From Seohaeicola saemankumensis (GTDB lineage: Bacteria > Pseudomonadota > Alphaproteobacteria > Rhodobacterales > Rhodobacteraceae), in assembly GCF_042678485.1 (NCBI RefSeq), contig NZ_JBHTKR010000004.1, positions 62,001 to 126,000 on the forward strand: a DNA stretch of 64,000 nucleotides, given 5' to 3'. Shown here one piece after another: positions 43,619 to 52,953 of the stretch. Numbering within the stretch: position 1 is the stretch's first letter; every line of letters starts with the position of its first letter. The notes beneath the pieces were generated by a model, which was not told where the DNA came from, searched no databases, and worked only from the letters and a program-made list of their open reading frames with translations. Position numbers and translations under genes: made by a program.

Positions 43619-44824
43619 TCAGACGGGTCCGGCCTGCCTGAGCGCCTTGCCAAGCGCGGCAATGCCTTCGCGAATCCTGTCCTCGGACTGTGCAGAGTAA
43701 TTGATGCGCGCATGATTGGGTTGCTCATCCACGGGAAAGAAGGTTGCACCGGGCACATAGGCGACACGCGCCAGCGGCAGCGCCACATCCCGCATGAAAG
43801 CGGTTGCATCGAAACCGGCAGGAAAGGAAGCCCAGGTGAACAGACCGCCCTCGGGGTCGGTCACGGTCACATCCTGCGGGAAATGCTGGCGAATCGCGTC
43901 CAGCATCACCTCTTTCTTGTGCCGGTAGCTGCGGCGCAGCAGGTCGATATGGGCCGTCAGATCGAACCGGTCCAGAAACAGGCTGGTCGCCGCCATGTTC
44001 AGGGTCGAGGTCTGGGTATCCGCCGCCACCTTCAGCAGCGCCATTTTTTCCAGAAGGGCAGGCGCGGCAACGGCCCAGCCGATCCGCAGACCCGGCACCA
44101 GAACCTTGGAAAAGCTGCCCAGATGGATGACACGGCCTTGCGTATCCAGCGATTTCAACGTGGGCAGGGTTTCGCCCGCGAAACGTATGTGGCGATAGGG
44201 CGTATCCTCCAGCACGATGACGTCGTACTGATTGGCCAGCGCGATCAGATGCTTGCGACGCTCAAGCGATAGGGTCACGCCGGTCGGGTTCTGAAAATCC
44301 GGCACGGTGTAGATCATCCGCGCGCGGGGATTGGCCTTCAAGGCCACCTCAAGCGCGTCGGTCCTCATCCCGTCGGCATCCATGGGAATGGCGACATAGG
44401 CGGGCTGGCTGGGGTTGAAGGCGATCAGCGCGCCAAGGAATGTAGGATCCTCAGTCACGATCACATCACCCGGATCGACCAGCATCTTTGCCGCAAAATC
44501 AAGACCTTGCTGCGATCCTTGCAGCACAAGAACATCCTCGGGGCGGCAAGGCGTGCCATCGTTCACCATCAGCGCCGCGATCTGTTCGCGCAGCCGTGGC
44601 AAACCATCCGAGGGGGCATATTGCATCGCGGCACCGCCAGGCGCGCGGATCACATCGCGAAACACCTGCTCAAGCTGCGCGGCCGGAAACAGGCTGGCGT
44701 CAGGATAGCCGCCGCCGAACGAGATGATCGAGGGGTCAGCTCCAAGGGCCAGAAGTTCCTTGATGGCGGAAGGTTCGACCTTTTCCATCCTCTGCGCGAA
44801 ATGGGGTGACATCCGTTTCTCCAT
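43619..44824 (-). CDS. PLP-dependent aminotransferase, fold type I (2-aminoadipate/MocR-like class)
   Basis: 401 residues. ISFGGGYPDASLFP marks the N-terminal segment of the LysN/ARO8-type group. YTVPDFQNPTGVTLSLERR holds the conserved Asn-Pro, LEDTPYRHIRF carries the PLP-pyridine Asp, and GSFSKVLVPGLRIGW carries the Schiff-base Lys. No DNA-binding domain is attached, so it is an enzyme and not a GntR/MocR regulator. Likely substrates are aromatic or branched amino acids or 2-aminoadipate. The Met at 44824 follows AGGAGCG; upstream in-frame starts overlap the divergent serine hydrolase gene. A gene-free stretch of 105 bases separates it from that divergent gene. Confidence 0.9.
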   Translation of the reverse strand: MEKRMSPHFAQRMEKVEPSAIKELLALGADPSIISFGGGYPDASLFPAAQLEQVFRDVIRAPGGAAMQYAPSDGLPRLREQIAALMVNDGTPCRPEDVLVLQGSQQGLDFAAKMLVDPGDVIVTEDPTFLGALIAFNPSQPAYVAIPMDADGMRTDALEVALKANPRARMIYTVPDFQNPTGVTLSLERRKHLIALANQYDVIVLEDTPYRHIRFAGETLPTLKSLDTQGRVIHLGSFSKVLVPGLRIGWAVAAPALLEKMALLKVAADTQTSTLNMAATSLFLDRFDLTAHIDLLRRSYRHKKEVMLDAIRQHFPQDVTVTDPEGGLFTWASFPAGFDATAFMRDVALPLARVAYVPGATFFPVDEQPNHARINYSAQSEDRIREGIAALGKALRQAGPV

Positions 44825-44929
44825 CGCTCCTGCCCTGCCAAGGGACACGCAAACCCGCACCGATGCAAGCGGTGGCGGCGTCACGGCGTTCTGACTGGGC
44901 GCGACGGTTTGACATGCTAGTTTAGCCCC

Positions 44930-45946
44930 ATGCCGCGCAATCATCATATCATGACCCGCCGCCACCTGATCGCCGCAGGTGCTGCCATCTTGGCCGGCCC
45001 GGCGCTTGGTCGGGAAGATCCCTGGAAGGCTGTCGCAGACCGCGCCCGCAGGCTGGAGCAATGCCATGCCCTGATGATCCGCATCGGCGGTGATGATGTT
45101 CTGGCTGAACGGTTCCGGGGTCCGGGGCTGGATCGTGCGGTTCCTGTAAAATCCGTGTCCAAGACGATCGTTGCTGCCCTGACAGGGGCAGCCCTTGACC
45201 GGGGCGAGATTTCAGGCGTGACCGCAACGCTTGCCGATGTGGCGCCGCGTCTGATCCCGTCAGGGGCCGATCCGCGTGTCGGCGCGCTGACGGTCGAGAA
45301 TCTTGTCACGATGCAGGCCGGGCTGGAACGGACCTCGGGACAGAATTACGGGGCCTGGATCAGCAGCCGCGACTGGGTCTCGGACGCGTTGTTGCGCCCC
45401 TTCGTGGCGGAACCGGGTGGCCGGATGCTGTATTCAACAGGAAGCTTTCATGTACTGGGGGCGGTTCTGGCCGAAGTCGGCGGCGCCAGTCTGCTGACAT
45501 TGGCCCGAAGCCGTCTTGGCAATCCGTTGGGGATGGAGATTCCGGCATGGACCCGCGATCCGCAGGGCCGATATCTTGGCGGCAACGAGATGGCCCTGAC
45601 CCTTTCAGACATGGTCCGGTTCGGCGAGGTCTATCTGTCCGCCGGTGTCTGGGAAGGTACGCGGGTCTTGAGCCGTGACTGGGTCAATGCCTCGCTGCAA
45701 CCGCGGACAAGCTCGCCGTTTTCCGGTCTTGATTATGGCTATGGCTGGTTCCTTGGCCGCGCCGCAGGGCAGGCTTATGCGCTGGCGCGCGGCTATGGGG
45801 GGCAGGTTATCTGCATCGTGCCGGGGCTGGATCTGTCGATGGCCCTGACGTCGGACCCGACCCGCCCGGCCCGCAGCCAAGGCTATTTCGGTGACATCAT
45901 GCGCCTGATCGAAGACGCCGTGATTCCGGCGGCAGCGCAGGTGTGA
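44930..45946 (+). CDS. Serine hydrolase, beta-lactamase family (class C/esterase-like)
   Basis: 338 residues. A twin-arginine-like N-terminus (MTRRHLIAAGAAILAGPAL, with the second Met at 44951 equally likely as start) directs export. The catalytic SxxK is SVSK (75-78), the Tyr motif is YSTGS (Tyr-x-Ser in place of Tyr-x-Asn), and the third box is probably GYGGQVI. It belongs to the PBP4*/class C beta-lactamase-like hydrolases, which may act as peptidases or esterases; antibiotic resistance is not supported. A hairpin terminator follows immediately and is shared with gyrB. Confidence 0.85.
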   Translation: MPRNHHIMTRRHLIAAGAAILAGPALGREDPWKAVADRARRLEQCHALMIRIGGDDVLAERFRGPGLDRAVPVKSVSKTIVAALTGAALDRGEISGVTATLADVAPRLIPSGADPRVGALTVENLVTMQAGLERTSGQNYGAWISSRDWVSDALLRPFVAEPGGRMLYSTGSFHVLGAVLAEVGGASLLTLARSRLGNPLGMEIPAWTRDPQGRYLGGNEMALTLSDMVRFGEVYLSAGVWEGTRVLSRDWVNASLQPRTSSPFSGLDYGYGWFLGRAAGQAYALARGYGGQVICIVPGLDLSMALTSDPTRPARSQGYFGDIMRLIEDAVIPAAAQV

Positions 45947-45948
45947 AA

Positions 45949-45968
45949 AAGGGGGCTTTCGCCCCCTT
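45949..45968. terminator. Bidirectional terminator between serine hydrolase and gyrB
   Basis: AAGGGGGC / GCCCCCTT stem with loop TTTC between converging genes. It has A-rich flanks on the left and T/C on the right, so it can work for both strands. Confidence 0.82.
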
Positions 45969-45976
45969 CTCAATCG

Positions 45977-48394
45977 TCAGAAATCCAGGTTTTCGACATT
46001 CAACGCGTTCTGCTGGATGAATTCGCGGCGCGGTTCCACCACATCACCCATCAACTTGGTGAACAGATCGTCAGCCTCGGCCATGTCGTCGATCTTGACC
46101 TGCAAAAGCGTCCGCGCTTCGGGGTCCAGCGTGGTTTCCCACAGCTGTTCAGGGTTCATTTCGCCCAGACCCTTGTAGCGTTGCAGCGACAGGCCCTTTT
46201 CGCCTTCTTTCAGGATCGCATCCAGCAGGTCCAGCGGCCCATGGATCGCTTGCGACCGATCCTTGCGGATCAGCTTGGCGGGCAGCGTGTAGACCTCGCG
46301 CAGCGCAGCACTCATCTGGCCCAGCTTGCGCGCCTCGCCCGACCGCAGAACCTGGCCATCAAGGGTACGAACCTCTTCGACACCGCGCAGCACGCGCGAC
46401 AGGCGAATGCCGTGATCCTGCGTGATCCGCCCGGTCCAGCCACGTTCATATTCAACCGCGATCTGGTCGAGCCGCTTGGCGACGGCATCGGCCACGCCTT
46501 GCAGATCGGCATCCGCGCGCCCCTGTGCGAAAGCATCGGCAATCGCGGCCTGTTCAAGGATATGACGGGGGTAATGCGTTGGAAAGGCTTCCAGAATCCG
46601 GCGAACCTGACGGGCTTCCTCGACGATGCGGACCAGATCCTGACTGGTGATATCTTCGCCGGAACCAAGCCGCAGCACAGCCCCTTCGGTGCCCTGGTCG
46701 ATCAGGTAATTCTCAAGCGCGGTCTGATCCTTGAGGTAAACCTCGGACTTGCCGCGCCCGACCTTGTAGAGCGGCGGCTGCGCGATGTAGAGGTATCCGC
46801 CTTCGATCAGCTGCGGCATCTGACGGTAGAAGAAGGTCAGCAGCAGCGTCCGGATATGCGCGCCGTCCACGTCGGCGTCGGTCATGATGACGATCTTGTG
46901 GTAGCGCAGCTTCGAGATGTCGAATTCATCGCGTCCGATCCCGGTGCCCAGCGCCATGACAAGGTTGCCGATCTCCTGGCTGCCCAGCATCCGGTCGAAC
47001 CGCGCGCGTTCCACGTTCAGGATCTTGCCGCGCAGGGGCAGAACCGCCTGGGTGCGCCGATCACGACCCGTCTGGGCCGAACCGCCGGCGCTGTCACCCT
47101 CGACCAGGAAAACTTCGGTCTTGGAGGGGTCCTTTTCCGAGCAATCCTTGAGCTTGCCGGCAAGATAGTTCACGTCCATCGCCGTCTTGCGCCGTGTCAG
47201 TTCGCGCGCCTTGCGCGCTGCTTCGCGGGCCAGCGCCGCTTCGACGATCTTGCCGACGATGACCTTTGCCTGCGTCGGATTTTCCTCGAACCATTCGGCC
47301 AGCTTCTCGTTCACCAGGTTCTCGACCGCGGGGCGCACTTCGGAGGACACCAGCTTGTCCTTGGTCTGGCTGGAGAACTTCGGATCCGGCACCTTGACGG
47401 ACAACACGCAGGTCAGACCCTCGCGGGCGTCATCGCCGGTAAAGGCCACCTTTTCGCGCTTGGCGATGCCGCTGGACTGGGCATAGCTGTTGATCGTCCG
47501 CGTCAGCGCCCCGCGGAACCCCGCCATATGGGTGCCGCCATCGCGCTGCGGGATGTTGTTGGTGAAGGGCAGAACATTCTCGTGATAGCTGTCGTTCCAC
47601 CACATCGCCACTTCGACGCCGATGCCGTCTTTCTCGCCGGTCATGTAGATCGGTTCCGACATGATCGAGGATTTGGACCGGTCGAGGTATTTCACGAATT
47701 CCCGCACGCCGCCTTCATAGAAAAGCTCGGTCTTGAGGGGTTCTGCCGGCCGCAGGTCTTCCAGGATGATCCGCGCGCCCGAGTTCAGGAACGCCAGTTC
47801 GCGCAAACGCTTTTCCAGGATTTCAAAGGAGTAATCCAGGTTCGAGAAGGTCGTGGTCGAGGCCAGAAAGCGCACCTCTGTACCCTTCTGTCCGTTGGCA
47901 TCACCGACCACGCGCAGGTGTTCCACGGTATCGCCGCGTTCGAACCGGGCGTAATGTTCCTTGCCCTCGCGCCAGATCCGCAATTCCAGCCAGTCGGACA
48001 GCGCGTTCACCACCGAGACGCCCACACCATGCAGGCCGCCCGACACCTTGTAGGAGTTCTGGTCGAATTTGCCGCCCGCGTGCAGCTGGGTCATGATGAC
48101 CTCGGCGGCGGAAACGCCTTCGCCCTCGTGGATGCCGACGGGTATCCCGCGCCCGTTGTCACGCACGGACACGCTGTTGTCGGGGTGAATGATCACATGG
48201 ACATGGTCGGCATGACCGGCCAAAGCCTCGTCAATGCCGTTGTCCACGACCTCATAGACCATGTGGTGCAGACCCGACCCATCGTCGGTATCGCCGATAT
48301 ACATGCCGGGCCGCTTGCGGACGGCCTCCAACCCCTTGAGAACCTTGATAGAATCCGCGCCGTATTCTTCGGGGATCTTTTCGTTGTCGGACAT
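45977..48394 (-). CDS. gyrB: DNA gyrase subunit B
   Basis: 805 residues, full length. The GHKL ATPase part shows VVDNGIDEALAGHAD and the GGLHGVGVSVVNALS lid. The Toprim domain has VEGDSAGGSAQTGRDRRTQA and DADVDGAHIRTLL, with the metal-binding DxD. The C-terminal end (GLGEMNPEQLWETTLDPEAR) binds GyrA. Gyrase introduces negative supercoils using ATP. The gene is in the dnaA-dnaN-recF cluster but separated from recF by a LysE exporter gene. The long open frame opposite it (46181-48412, plus strand) is a shadow. Confidence 0.97.
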   Translation of the reverse strand: MSDNEKIPEEYGADSIKVLKGLEAVRKRPGMYIGDTDDGSGLHHMVYEVVDNGIDEALAGHADHVHVIIHPDNSVSVRDNGRGIPVGIHEGEGVSAAEVIMTQLHAGGKFDQNSYKVSGGLHGVGVSVVNALSDWLELRIWREGKEHYARFERGDTVEHLRVVGDANGQKGTEVRFLASTTTFSNLDYSFEILEKRLRELAFLNSGARIILEDLRPAEPLKTELFYEGGVREFVKYLDRSKSSIMSEPIYMTGEKDGIGVEVAMWWNDSYHENVLPFTNNIPQRDGGTHMAGFRGALTRTINSYAQSSGIAKREKVAFTGDDAREGLTCVLSVKVPDPKFSSQTKDKLVSSEVRPAVENLVNEKLAEWFEENPTQAKVIVGKIVEAALAREAARKARELTRRKTAMDVNYLAGKLKDCSEKDPSKTEVFLVEGDSAGGSAQTGRDRRTQAVLPLRGKILNVERARFDRMLGSQEIGNLVMALGTGIGRDEFDISKLRYHKIVIMTDADVDGAHIRTLLLTFFYRQMPQLIEGGYLYIAQPPLYKVGRGKSEVYLKDQTALENYLIDQGTEGAVLRLGSGEDITSQDLVRIVEEARQVRRILEAFPTHYPRHILEQAAIADAFAQGRADADLQGVADAVAKRLDQIAVEYERGWTGRITQDHGIRLSRVLRGVEEVRTLDGQVLRSGEARKLGQMSAALREVYTLPAKLIRKDRSQAIHGPLDLLDAILKEGEKGLSLQRYKGLGEMNPEQLWETTLDPEARTLLQVKIDDMAEADDLFTKLMGDVVEPRREFIQQNALNVENLDF

Positions 48395-48471
48395 TCCGCC
48401 AATCCTTCTTGATTTCGGGATTTTATACGAAACCTTGGGGGGAATGTCACGTCATTGCCCCATATTTTGCG

Positions 48472-49092
48472 CTATACGAAGGGGATTATCAGGCCCACGA
48501 GGCACAGCAACGCCCCCGCCACGATATTGACCCGCCTGAGGGCGCTGGGCGATGTCAGAAGCCGCCTTGCGCGGTCCACCGAAAGCGCCATCAGAAGGTT
48601 GCCCATCAAGGGGATCGCGCAGGAAATGGCAAGGATCGCCGCCACATCCACCCAAGTGATCCTGGTCAGGTCAAAGAAGCCCGGCAAGACGCCCATGTAG
48701 AACAGGACCGCCTTGGGGTTGCCGATGATCACCGCGACACCGGCCATGAAACCGGCCCAGCGGCCCGGTCGGGTCAGGCGGCTGTCCGTGCCGATCATAT
48801 GGCCTGCATGCCGGATCAGCATCACGCCCATGAACAGGAACATGCCCGCCGCAACATAGCGCATCACGATCATGAACCCGTCGAAGACCGACACGATCCA
48901 CGCAACGCCAAGGATCGCCAGCAAGGGCCACAGGATATCGCCCAAGACCACGCCCACCGCCAGCGGCCAGGCCGACGCGAAGCCGCCTGACAGCGCGCGG
49001 GCCGTCAGCGCCACCCAGACGGGGCCGGGCGTGAGAAACAGGATCAGGATGGCCCCCGCGTAAAGCAGCAGATCGGTTGGCGAAGCGGTCAT
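48472..49092 (-). CDS. LysE/RhtB family amino-acid exporter
   Basis: 206 residues with six predicted membrane helices and the family signature LFLTPGPVWVALTARAL near the N-terminus. IIGNPKAVLFYMGVLPGFF is the other conserved block. Members export amino acids such as threonine, lysine or homoserine, or other small molecules. It lies between recF (40 bases) and gyrB (77 bases) on the same strand, an unexpected guest in this replication cluster. No Lrp-like regulator is nearby. Substrate not assignable. Confidence 0.9.
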   Translation of the reverse strand: MTASPTDLLLYAGAILILFLTPGPVWVALTARALSGGFASAWPLAVGVVLGDILWPLLAILGVAWIVSVFDGFMIVMRYVAAGMFLFMGVMLIRHAGHMIGTDSRLTRPGRWAGFMAGVAVIIGNPKAVLFYMGVLPGFFDLTRITWVDVAAILAISCAIPLMGNLLMALSVDRARRLLTSPSALRRVNIVAGALLCLVGLIIPFV

Positions 49093-49131
49093 GTCCGGGC
49101 TTTCGGAATAGGTGGTGAATAGCGTGACGTC

Positions 49132-50235
49132 TTATCGCGCTGAAATCACCGATGTTCCAGCCTCTTCCGTGACCTCGAACATCTGCGCGCGCGTGGCAAT
49201 GGTATCGAAAAGTTCGGGCCCGGTGCCTGTCATCCAGGCTTGCGCGCCCAGCGCGCAGATCTCGTCGTAAAGGGCGGCGCGACGGTTTGCATCCAGATGC
49301 GCCGCGACCTCATCCAGCAGCAGCAGCGGCGGCGCACCGAAGTCACGGGCCAGCCCCCGCGCATTGGCCAGGATCAGGGATACCAGAAGCGCCTTCTGCT
49401 CGCCGGTCGAGCAATCGGACGCGGGCACGCCCTTGGCGGCATAGACCGCGTAAAGATCGCTGCGGTGCGGCCCCACAAGGCTGCGCCCTGCCGCCAGATC
49501 GCGGAACCGGCTTTCGCGCAGCGCATCCAGCAGATCAGCTTCGGTTTCGGGCATCTCGCCTTCGGTCTGTTGCAGGTCCAGTTCAGCGGCGGGAAAGGCG
49601 GTTTCGGCCTGATCCTGCGCGGCGCGCAACAGGTCCAGCGCCGCAAGCCGGTTGGCATGGATCGCGGCGCCGGCGCGGGCCATCTGCGCCTCGATCGCAC
49701 CATACCAATGCGTATCGCGCACCTGGTCCTTGAGCAGACGGTTGCGTTCGCGCATGGCTTTTTCGTAGGTCAGGCTGACCTCGGCATGATCGGGAATGAA
49801 GCTCATCGTCATGCGGTCCAGAAAGCGCCGCCGCCCTTCGGCCCCTTCGATCCACAGCCGGTCCATCGCGGGGACCAGCCACAGAACCCGTGCAATCCGG
49901 CCCAGGGACAGCTGTGTGGCCGCCTTTTCATCTATCGTAACCTGGCGCGATGCCCCTTCCTCGGACCAGATTGCAATTTCATGTATCTGATGCAGGCTGC
50001 GTAAAACCCCCGTGACCTTCCAGCCCAGGGATTCGGGGCGCCGCGCCATATCTGCGGCACTGGCCCGACGCAGGCCGCGACCCGGCGAGAACAGCGATAC
50101 CGCTTCGAGAAGATTGGTTTTTCCCGCGCCATTGGGCCCGAAAAGCGCAACTGGCCGGGAATCCAGCGCCATGCGCCCCGCCCGGTGCGAGCGAAAATGC
50201 GACAAGGTCAGTTCAGTCAGAAAAAGGCCAGACAC
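49132..50235 (-). CDS. recF: DNA replication/repair ATPase RecF
   Basis: 367 residues. Walker A is ALFGPNGAGKTNLLEAVSLF near 30-49, the ABC-type signature is in DCSTGEQKALLVSLI, and Walker B is in PPLLLLDEVAAHLD. RecF loads RecA at gaps with RecO and RecR. The start is GTG at 50235 (GTG TCT GGC CTT). It lies in the loop of a terminator-like hairpin 40 bases after the dnaN stop, so its expression relative to dnaN may be limited. Confidence 0.95.
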   Translation of the reverse strand: MSGLFLTELTLSHFRSHRAGRMALDSRPVALFGPNGAGKTNLLEAVSLFSPGRGLRRASAADMARRPESLGWKVTGVLRSLHQIHEIAIWSEEGASRQVTIDEKAATQLSLGRIARVLWLVPAMDRLWIEGAEGRRRFLDRMTMSFIPDHAEVSLTYEKAMRERNRLLKDQVRDTHWYGAIEAQMARAGAAIHANRLAALDLLRAAQDQAETAFPAAELDLQQTEGEMPETEADLLDALRESRFRDLAAGRSLVGPHRSDLYAVYAAKGVPASDCSTGEQKALLVSLILANARGLARDFGAPPLLLLDEVAAHLDANRRAALYDEICALGAQAWMTGTGPELFDTIATRAQMFEVTEEAGTSVISAR

Positions 50236-50247
50236 GCCCCGGCCTTT
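50223..50247 (-). terminator. Terminator-like hairpin that contains the recF start codon
   Basis: On the minus strand AAAGGCC pairs with GGCCTTT around an 11-base loop, followed by a T5 run. The recF GTG sits in the loop. It may act as a transcription attenuator or translation-control hairpin between dnaN and recF. Confidence 0.6.
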
Positions 50248-50275
50248 CCTTGTTCAGAACAGCGCGGCGCGCCCG

Positions 50276-51394
50276 TCACACCCGCATCGGCATGACGACA
50301 TAGACCGCCGACATGTCATTGCCTTCGCGCATCAGCGTGGGATCACCGGCAGAGTTGAACATGAACACCGCGTTTTCACGATCCACCTGGCTGGCGATTT
50401 CCAGCAGGTACTTGGCGTTGAACCCGATTTCCAGCCGCTCGTCCCCATAGGCGACGGCCAGCTCTTCCTCTGCGGCGCCACTGTCGGGCGCGTTCACCGA
50501 CAGAACCAGACGGTCTTCGTCCAGCGACAGTTTCACGGCGCGCGAGCGTTCCGACGACACGGTGGCCACACGGTCGACAGCCGCGGCGAAATCGCGGGCA
50601 TCCACTTCGAGACGGCGCGAATTGCCCTGCGGAATCACCCGCGTGTAATCCGGGAAAGTCCCGTCGATCACCTTGGAGGTCAGGGTAATGTCAGGCGTCG
50701 CAAAGCGGACCTTGGTTTCCGAGACCGACACCGCGATCTGCATATCGTCATCGTCCAGCAACTTGCGAAGCTCGCCCACCGTCTTGCGCGGCACGATCAC
50801 ACCGGGCATGCCTTCGGCCCCGGCTGGCAGCGGCGCATCAATCCGCGCCAGGCGATGCCCATCGGTGGCCACGCAGCGCAGGACCTTTCCATCTTCGCCG
50901 TCGGACACATGCATGTAGACGCCGTTCAGGTAATACCGGGTTTCTTCGGTCGAAATGGCGAATTTCGACTTGTCGAACAGCCGCCGCAACATGCCCGCCG
51001 GGGCACTGAAATTGCTGGCATAATCCGAGGAGGCCATGACCGGAAAATCTTCCTTGGGCAGGGTCGCCAGATTGAAATGCGACCGGCCTGCCTGCACGCT
51101 CAAGCGGCCAGCGGCGCTGTCATCCGACAACGTCACGAGGGATCCATCAGGCAGCTTTCGCACGATTTCATGCAGCATGACCGCCGACACCGTCGTGGAC
51201 CCGGCGCGTTCGACCTGCGCGGGCGCCTTGTCCAGCACCTCGATATCCAGGTCAGTGGCGCGGAAGGTCACGGTATTTCCTTCGGCCTCGATCAGCACAT
51301 TGGCCAGGATCGGGATGGTATTGCGCCGCTCGACAACAGATTGCGCCTGCGACACGGCCTTCAGAAGCGTTCCGCGTTCGATGCTGAGTTTCAT
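50276..51394 (-). CDS. dnaN: DNA polymerase III sliding clamp (beta subunit)
   Basis: 372 residues in three similar domains of about 120 each, starting MKLSIERGTLLKAVSQAQSV. SVDARDFAAAVDRVATVSSERSRAVKL is represented here by residues near 245-275, and the C-terminus YVVMPMRV ends in the typical clamp tail. The Met at 51394 is chosen because it matches the universal DnaN start and an upstream Met at 51457 has no support. A 194-base gap, including a run of A/T-rich sequence, separates it from dnaA upstream. Confidence 0.97.
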   Translation of the reverse strand: MKLSIERGTLLKAVSQAQSVVERRNTIPILANVLIEAEGNTVTFRATDLDIEVLDKAPAQVERAGSTTVSAVMLHEIVRKLPDGSLVTLSDDSAAGRLSVQAGRSHFNLATLPKEDFPVMASSDYASNFSAPAGMLRRLFDKSKFAISTEETRYYLNGVYMHVSDGEDGKVLRCVATDGHRLARIDAPLPAGAEGMPGVIVPRKTVGELRKLLDDDDMQIAVSVSETKVRFATPDITLTSKVIDGTFPDYTRVIPQGNSRRLEVDARDFAAAVDRVATVSSERSRAVKLSLDEDRLVLSVNAPDSGAAEEELAVAYGDERLEIGFNAKYLLEIASQVDRENAVFMFNSAGDPTLMREGNDMSAVYVVMPMRV

Positions 51395-51588
51395 TCCGTC
51401 GCTCCTATCCGCTACCGGCCTTGCGCCCTGGTCGCCCAGCCATGCCGGGATGGGCAAGGTATCCCAAATACCTGCCCACTCAAGGCTTTTCTTGCGTTTT
51501 CGGGTGGAAAAAGAAGCCCGTCAAGTACCGAGAGACCGCCTCGGATGCAAAAAGCCCCAAGACGGTCTACCAATGCGATGAAACAGGC

Positions 51589-52953
51589 TTAGGCCTCGAG
51601 TGTGCGGCGCAGCATCTCGATATCTTCGGCGATCTGGCCATCCTGCACGCGCAGCTCCTCGATCCGGCGCACGCCATGCATGATCGTGGTGTGATCGCGC
51701 CCGCCGAAACGGCGTCCGATCTCGGGCAGGGAGCGGCTGGTGAGCTGTTTGCACAGGTACATCGCCACCTGACGGGGGCGTGCATAGCTGCGGACACGCT
51801 TTGGCCCGATCATGTCGGACAGGCGGATGTTGTAATGCTCGGACACGCGGCGCTGGATCTCTTCGATGGTGATCTTGCGTTCCGAGGCCCGCAGCACATC
51901 GGCCAGGCAGTCTTGCGTCAGCTCCATCGTGATTTCGCGGCCGACCAGGCTGGCGAAGGCATAAAGCCGCGTCAGCGCCCCTTCGAGAACACGCACATTG
52001 GTGCTGATCCGGTGTGCCAGGAATTCCAGCACCTGGTTGGAAATCTCAAGCCCCGGATACTGAAGACGGTAGGCCTCGACCTTGGATTGGAGAATTCCAA
52101 GGCGCAGTTCGTAATCGGTCGGATGCAGGTCCACCACAAGACCGCATTGCAGCCGCGATTTGATCCGGTCTTCCAGATCCTTGATCTCTCCGGGGGCACG
52201 GTCGGCCGAAATGATGATCTGCTTGTTCCCGTCCACCAGGGCATTGAACGTGTGGAAGAATTCTTCCTGCGTGCTGTCCTTGCCCGCGATGAACTGCACG
52301 TCATCGACCATCAGAACATCAACCGCGCGGAAAATCTGCTTGAAATCCATCATCTTGCGATCGCGCAACGCCTGCACGAAACGGTACATGAACTGTTCCG
52401 CGGACAGGTAGACCACGTTCAGGTCGGGCCGCCGGGTCTGAAGCTCCCAGGCGATCGCGTGCATCAGGTGGGTTTTGCCAAGACCGACACCGCCGTAAAG
52501 AAACAGCGGATTGAACGTGACCGGGCCACCTTCGGCGACACGGCGCGCAGCGGCATGGGCCAGTTCATTGGGCTTGCCCACGACAAAGCTGTCGAAGGTG
52601 AAGCGTCTGTCCAGCGGCGCGCCGGGTAACTGATCGGCGCCAAGGCTGGGCGCGGGGGCCGCGTCGGACAGGGGCGCCGACACAGATGCAGCCGTCGGGC
52701 GCTGGGCCGAATTGGCGGGCACCCGAAAATTCACGCGGCGCACAAGCTGGCCGGACTCTGCCAACTGGTGAAGGATCAGGTCACCGAAGTTCTGGGCCAC
52801 ATAATTTCCCAGGAAATTGGTCGGAACATGGAACGTGGCGACGCCTTCCGAAATGTCGGAAAATTCCAGCGGCTCTATCCAGTTGGCATAGTTATTCTTG
52901 CCCACAGTGCCGAGAAGTTTCCGCTGCAGCTGTCCCCATTGTTCTTGTGTCAT
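51589..52953 (-). CDS. dnaA: Chromosomal replication initiator DnaA
   Basis: 454 residues in four domains. An N-terminal oligomerisation domain is followed by a low-complexity linker and the AAA+ part, with Walker A GGVGLGKTHL and Walker B LMVDDVQFI. The C-terminal DNA-binding part has the signature FGGRDHTTIMHGVRRIE. DnaA-ATP opens the origin. dnaN follows 194 bases later. The upstream 519-base gap to rpsT was searched for the 9-mer DnaA boxes with no clear hit. Confidence 0.97.
   Translation of the reverse strand: MTQEQWGQLQRKLLGTVGKNNYANWIEPLEFSDISEGVATFHVPTNFLGNYVAQNFGDLILHQLAESGQLVRRVNFRVPANSAQRPTAASVSAPLSDAAPAPSLGADQLPGAPLDRRFTFDSFVVGKPNELAHAAARRVAEGGPVTFNPLFLYGGVGLGKTHLMHAIAWELQTRRPDLNVVYLSAEQFMYRFVQALRDRKMMDFKQIFRAVDVLMVDDVQFIAGKDSTQEEFFHTFNALVDGNKQIIISADRAPGEIKDLEDRIKSRLQCGLVVDLHPTDYELRLGILQSKVEAYRLQYPGLEISNQVLEFLAHRISTNVRVLEGALTRLYAFASLVGREITMELTQDCLADVLRASERKITIEEIQRRVSEHYNIRLSDMIGPKRVRSYARPRQVAMYLCKQLTSRSLPEIGRRFGGRDHTTIMHGVRRIEELRVQDGQIAEDIEMLRRTLEA

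Noticed and set aside
44930..45946. Possible beta-lactamase conferring resistance
   Set aside because: SxxK and Tyr motifs are shared by many esterases and peptidases; no evidence for a true class C enzyme (Tyr-x-Asn is Tyr-x-Ser here).
46181..48412. 743-codon open frame opposite gyrB
   Set aside because: Composition-driven shadow of gyrB in GC-rich DNA; the translated product shows no domain logic and is His/Arg-rich.
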